From NCBI GenBank assembly GCA_008501835.1, contig QQUB01000282.1:1-9126 (forward strand): a stretch of DNA of 9,126 bases, given 5' to 3'. This DNA comes from Bacteroidota bacterium (GTDB lineage Bacteria; Bacteroidota; Bacteroidia; Chitinophagales; Saprospiraceae). Below the pieces are notes generated by a model, which did not search any database, had not been told where the DNA came from, and was given only the letters and a program-made list of their open reading frames with translations. The position numbers were made by a program, and so were the translations under genes. This document shows positions 7,034 to 9,126 of the stretch, one piece after another (the first letter of the stretch is position 1; each line of letters opens with the position of its first letter).

Positions 7034-7394
7034 TCAGTCCAATAAAAGGTTCCTAGAATCAATAAACTCAAAAATATTTGTCGATGAAGATCCGCTTCTA
7101 AGCTTGTTTTTAAAAAGCTCATATTCTGCGTCAGAAATAATTGGCCTGCCTAAGGCATTCATTTCTGCTACCGCTTTATGAGCTGCCTTTAGATATTCTC
7201 TAATCAAGCTATTTTCTGCTGCTTCAATTTTGGTATTTTTTTTTGAATCGACCATTTTTCTTATCCCATTCGCTCACATGTGCAGACGTAATCGCAATGT
7301 AGCGTTCCTTATCGAAATAGGTTCTGAGCATTACGGGATGTTTCCCGTTGGAAAGCTTCTTACTTTTGAACAGTACAACTGAAATTTCTTTCAT
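7034..7394 (-). pseudogene. Tyrosine-recombinase integrase remnant, N-terminal part only, frameshifted
   Basis: From ATG at 7394 the minus strand encodes ISVVLFKSKKLSNGKHPVML, then RTYFDKERYIAITSAHVSEW and DKKNGRFKK. This is the arm-DNA-binding N-terminal domain of Bacteroidetes phage and island integrases. Its frame stops at 7224 after 56 residues. In the overlapping frame the same protein continues as NTKIEAAENSLIREYLKAAH, then KAVAEMNALGRPIISDAEYE and finally SSTNIFEFIDSRNLLLD, ending at 7034. This is the start of the SAM-like core-binding domain, with the typical FEFID before the first core helix. The two parts join across an A9 run (minus strand; T9 at 7236-7244) where removing one A restores the frame. 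Only about 119 of an expected 380-420 residues exist; the catalytic R-H-R-Y domain is absent, so the product cannot recombine DNA. The gene starts 86 bp inside attR and faces inward, as expected for the element's own integrase. Confidence 0.85.
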
Positions 7395-7396
7395 GC

Positions 7397-7437
7397 TTAG
7401 AAATTTTAGAGCAAATAAAAATTTTCTATATTTCTAA
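7397..7437. repeat. Inverted repeat between integrase start and attR
   Basis: TTAGAAAT (7397-7404) and ATTTCTAA (7430-7437) form an 8-bp inverted repeat just upstream of the integrase remnant. This is where arm-type integrase sites or an integrase-gene operator would be expected. The stretch is very AT-rich, so chance is a real alternative. Confidence 0.25.
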
Positions 7438-7480
7438 AAACATGAAAATCATATACTTATAAATCAAAAATCAAGATGAA

Positions 7481-7536
7481 CACGTTTCAGGTGCGTGTGC
7501 CGCAAGGCGTGGGGGTTCGAGTCCCTTTCCGGGCAC
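7481..7536 (+). repeat. Right copy of the 56-bp direct repeat (attR, displaced tRNA-Leu 3' end)
   Basis: This is an exact copy of 5272-5327: anticodon stem-loop with CAG, variable arm, T-arm, 3' acceptor strand and discriminator. There is no 5' acceptor strand or D-arm upstream, so it is not a tRNA gene. It marks the right end of the integrated element and is probably the original chromosomal 3' end of the tRNA gene. Confidence 0.92.
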
Positions 7537-7541
7537 CTAAA

Positions 7542-7571
7542 GCTCGATCAGTTTTCTGGTCGGGCTTTTTT
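7542..7571 (+). terminator. Intrinsic terminator after the displaced tRNA end
   Basis: GCTCGATCA (7542-7550) pairs with TGGTCGGGC (7557-7565) in a 9-bp stem with two G-U pairs, a 6-nt loop GTTTTC and a T6 tail. It was probably the tRNA-Leu terminator before the element inserted. It overlaps the stop codon of the converging VOC gene at 7570-7572 and may also end that transcript from the other side. Confidence 0.75.
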
Positions 7572-8049
7572 ATTGCTCAAACAATTGTATCCTGTTCCCA
7601 TCCGGATCAAGAACAATCAGCATTCTTTTACCAGAAACCATATCCTCCACTACCCTGCCATGAAAGTTAGCTTTTTTGGACTCCAAAAATGAAAGCTGGC
7701 TATCAAAATCTTTGACGGTGAATCCTATTTTAAAAAAGCCGGTGAGTTTAACCTTACTTCCCCTTTTTGATAATAGCTCTTCCGAATTAATCATTGAACT
7801 GGTTTGAATCAATTCAAGCCGCATTGCTTCGTTTTTCAAATTGGATTGCCAAATTCCCCGGTCTGCAAGATCCATGCGATTCTCAACCTCAAACCCCAGC
7901 ATTTCCTGGTACCAGTTAACGGAGCTATCGATATTAGTTACAATAATAGCCATAAAGGACGGCTGGAGTTGAGGTAACTCGTTTTTTTGAGTGAAACCAA
8001 AGCTTAAACAACCGTGAATTAATAAGATGGAGATAAAAAATCGTACCAT
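7570..8049 (-). CDS. Exported VOC-superfamily (glyoxalase/bleomycin-resistance fold) protein, 159 aa
   Basis: Small single-domain vicinal-oxygen-chelate fold protein, apparently exported. Residues 1-20 (MVRFFISILLIHGCLSFGFT) look like a signal peptide; C14 follows LLIHG, a poor lipobox, so ordinary cleavage near GFT-Q is more likely. The VOC domain covers about 30-158. The first half is SFMAIIVTNIDSSVNWYQEM-LGFEVE; the second is FFKIGFTVKDFDSQLSFLES, ending in VLDPDGNRIQLFEQ, the typical last strand. The usual metal ligands are only partly present: the histidines expected at the start of both halves are replaced (SFMAI, FKIGF), while Glu remains in LELIQ and LFE. Metal-dependent glyoxalase activity is therefore doubtful. 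The start is taken as ATG at 8049; an upstream TTG at 8139 would translate through a terminator hairpin. The gene lies downstream of the T9SS-cargo gene on the same strand, separated by that terminator. Function unknown beyond the fold. Confidence 0.85.
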   Translation of the reverse strand: MVRFFISILLIHGCLSFGFTQKNELPQLQPSFMAIIVTNIDSSVNWYQEMLGFEVENRMDLADRGIWQSNLKNEAMRLELIQTSSMINSEELLSKRGSKVKLTGFFKIGFTVKDFDSQLSFLESKKANFHGRVVEDMVSGKRMLIVLDPDGNRIQLFEQ

Positions 8050-8088
8050 AATTGTGGTTTTGGTGATTCCTGTTTTGGGAACCCTGAT

Positions 8089-8122
8089 AAAAAAAAAGAG
8101 CCCCCCTAAAGACGGGAGGCTC
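8089..8122 (-). terminator. Strong intrinsic terminator of the T9SS-cargo gene
   Basis: On the minus strand a 9-bp stem, GAGCCTCCC (8122-8114) with GGGGGGCTC (8106-8098) and one U-G pair, has a 7-nt loop and nine U residues (8097-8089). The stem carries the wobble only on the minus strand (a C-A mismatch on the plus strand), which supports the direction. It lies about 100 bp after the stop of the FG-GAP protein gene and 40 bp before the VOC start, leaving little room for a separate VOC promoter. Confidence 0.85.
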
Positions 8123-8153
8123 CAACCCCAAAAAACCAAATGAAAACTATCTT

Positions 8154-8195
8154 AGATAATATTATCTTCTAATTTGTGATGTAAAGATAATATTA
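8154..8195. repeat. AT-rich palindrome and direct repeat in the 3' region of the T9SS-cargo gene
   Basis: AGATAATATTATCT at 8154-8167 is a perfect 14-bp palindrome. Its first 11 bases, AGATAATATTA, recur at 8185-8195. Both lie between the FG-GAP gene stop and the terminator. A regulatory or RNA-structure role is possible, but the composition makes chance repeats more likely than usual. Confidence 0.4.
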
Positions 8196-8219
8196 ATTTT
8201 AATCTCGTGCGATTTTTTT

Positions 8220-9126
8220 TTACTCAACAACTATTTTTTCAATCCTGTAGTTCCCCCGGGCAATAATTTCGATAAAATAAATACCCGAATTCAATTGAGA
8301 AACGTCAATATCCAAAGTTGCACCAACCCAATTCCTGACAAGTAATTTTCGTCCTAATTTATCGTACAGAGCAACTGTTTTTTCATCTTCCGCTGTTGTT
8401 TGAGTCACCAAATTGACCTTCCCGGAAACCGGATTAGGAAAAACTCTCAAATCAGCAAGCACCTCCGGTTCATTGGTAGAAACATTAACATACTTTTGAA
8501 TGTCTGTGGCAAAAATTTCCAATCCACCAGAAAAATTTCCAAAGATCAATTCCAGCAATCCATCATTATTCAAATCCTCCAAAACGATATGGGTACGAAT
8601 ACCTTCCTGATTCCCCAGAAAATTGGCATGTTCAATATCAAAGGTCCCGTCAAGGTTATTGTCAATATTGGTGTAAACTTCAAGAGATCCTACCTCAGAA
8701 CCCGTGAACAGCATATAACCTTCATCTTCAGTATCTATAACAAAAGGTGCCGAATGACCCGTTGAATAACCAGGAATCCGGGTGTCGATTTCTCCGAGAA
8801 AGAAATTATTGGGAGCCATGGAAGGATCTGACTCAAAAACAGGATTAGTGCTCGACCCTGTATTGACAAAGTAGTTAACATTTCCGTTCTTTTCCCCAAT
8901 GATCAGGTCCTTTAAACCATCTCTGTTAAGATCGATCACCTGGGGAACACTGGCCTGTCCAACATTGATTTCCATATAATTATAGGAAACTCCTGCAATG
9001 TCTATCGGATTCCCTGGCCCCGCAGTATTCTCTCCATAAAATAACTGCCCGAATTGTTCTCCGATAATAATGTCATAGTCACCATCACCATCAAGGTCCC
9101 CAAAAGTTGGAGCATAGTTATAAGAA
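8220..9126 (-). CDS. Secreted FG-GAP/VCBS-repeat protein with T9SS type A sorting domain (C-terminal 301 residues)
   Basis: This is the C-terminal part of an extracellular beta-propeller protein exported by the type IX secretion system. The minus-strand frame is open to the window edge, so an internal ATG at 8975 is not the start. At least three FG-GAP/VCBS-type repeats with calcium-binding Asp/Asn loops are visible: FGDLDGDGDYDIIIGEQFGQ near the edge, VIDLNRDGLKDLIIGEKNGN next, and VLEDLNNDGLLELIFGNFSG before the linker. The last about 75 residues are a T9SS type A sorting domain: LRVFPNPVSGKVNL, then VALYDKLGRKLL, then LDIDVSQLNSGIYFIEI, ending YRIEKIVVE. Such tails guide passage through the outer membrane and are cut off, leaving the protein free or bound to surface polysaccharide. 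The function of the missing N-terminal part, and whether it contains an enzyme domain, cannot be seen. Terminated by the hairpin at 8089-8122. Confidence 0.93.
   Translation of the reverse strand, partial: SYNYAPTFGDLDGDGDYDIIIGEQFGQLFYGENTAGPGNPIDIAGVSYNYMEINVGQASVPQVIDLNRDGLKDLIIGEKNGNVNYFVNTGSSTNPVFESDPSMAPNNFFLGEIDTRIPGYSTGHSAPFVIDTEDEGYMLFTGSEVGSLEVYTNIDNNLDGTFDIEHANFLGNQEGIRTHIVLEDLNNDGLLELIFGNFSGGLEIFATDIQKYVNVSTNEPEVLADLRVFPNPVSGKVNLVTQTTAEDEKTVALYDKLGRKLLVRNWVGATLDIDVSQLNSGIYFIEIIARGNYRIEKIVVE

Noticed and set aside
5328..7480. CRISPR array, retron or toxin-antitoxin locus in the island
   Set aside because: No spaced repeats, reverse transcriptase or recognisable toxin-antitoxin pair is present. 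The content is explained by decayed island genes, one exported protein and one small membrane protein.
7481..7536. Second tRNA-Leu gene
   Set aside because: The 5' acceptor strand and D-arm are missing, so no tRNA can be made. It is an attachment-site copy.
7476..7692. Two overlapping plus-strand frames starting in the right tRNA repeat
   Set aside because: Their first part is tRNA sequence and the rest runs through a terminator and antisense to the VOC gene, with no protein-like pattern.
8050..8139. 30-residue N-terminal extension of the VOC protein from a TTG at 8139
   Set aside because: It translates the G/C-rich terminator stem and U9 tract. The ATG at 8049 begins directly with a proper signal peptide.
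8400..8765. 121-aa plus-strand frame
   Set aside because: It is antisense to the FG-GAP and T9SS-tail coding sequence, which has clear family motifs.
8220..8975. FG-GAP protein taken as complete from the ATG at 8975
   Set aside because: The frame stays open to the window edge and a further FG-GAP repeat (DLDGDGDYD) lies upstream of that ATG, so the gene is only partial here.

Overview
The window looks like the chromosome of a member of the Bacteroidota, probably a Cytophagales or Cyclobacteriaceae type organism. The grounds are a C-terminal type IX secretion (T9SS type A) sorting domain at the right edge, an integrase remnant of the Bacteroidetes arm-binding type, starts without Shine-Dalgarno sequences, A-rich leaders and candidate promoters of the TTG / TAnnTTTG kind. 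No species can be named from the sequence alone.

Left part (1-5113): a minus-strand carbohydrate locus read right to left. A LacI-type regulator (TTG start at 5093) is followed by a large exported GH38-type alpha-mannosidase-like hydrolase and then by a sugar-porter MFS transporter that leaves the window. Two copies of the same 16-bp perfect palindrome, ACTAAACCGGTTTAGT, lie directly before the regulator and directly before the hydrolase. This suggests an autoregulated, sugar-inducible unit in which a periplasmic enzyme releases a sugar, the transporter imports it, and the sugar or a derivative relieves repression.

Middle part (5245-7536): an intact tRNA-Leu(CAG) gene whose last 55 bases, plus one following base, are repeated exactly 2.2 kb downstream at 7481-7536. 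This is the signature of site-specific integration into a tRNA gene. Just inside the right repeat, pointing away from it, lies the N-terminal part of a tyrosine-recombinase integrase, broken by a frameshift in an A9 run and cut off before the catalytic domain. The element is therefore a small, probably immobile integrated island. Its cargo is a 220-aa exported protein of unknown function, a 56-aa two-helix membrane protein that is too short for usual gene callers, and two degraded fragments. Both tRNA ends are followed by an intrinsic terminator: one carried by the element next to the working tRNA, and the presumed original one beyond the right repeat.

Right part (7537-9126): ordinary chromosome resumes on the minus strand, with a small exported VOC (glyoxalase-fold) protein and, upstream of it, the C-terminal 301 residues of a secreted FG-GAP/VCBS-repeat protein with a T9SS sorting tail. 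A strong minus-strand terminator and an AT-rich, repeat-bearing 3' region separate these two genes.
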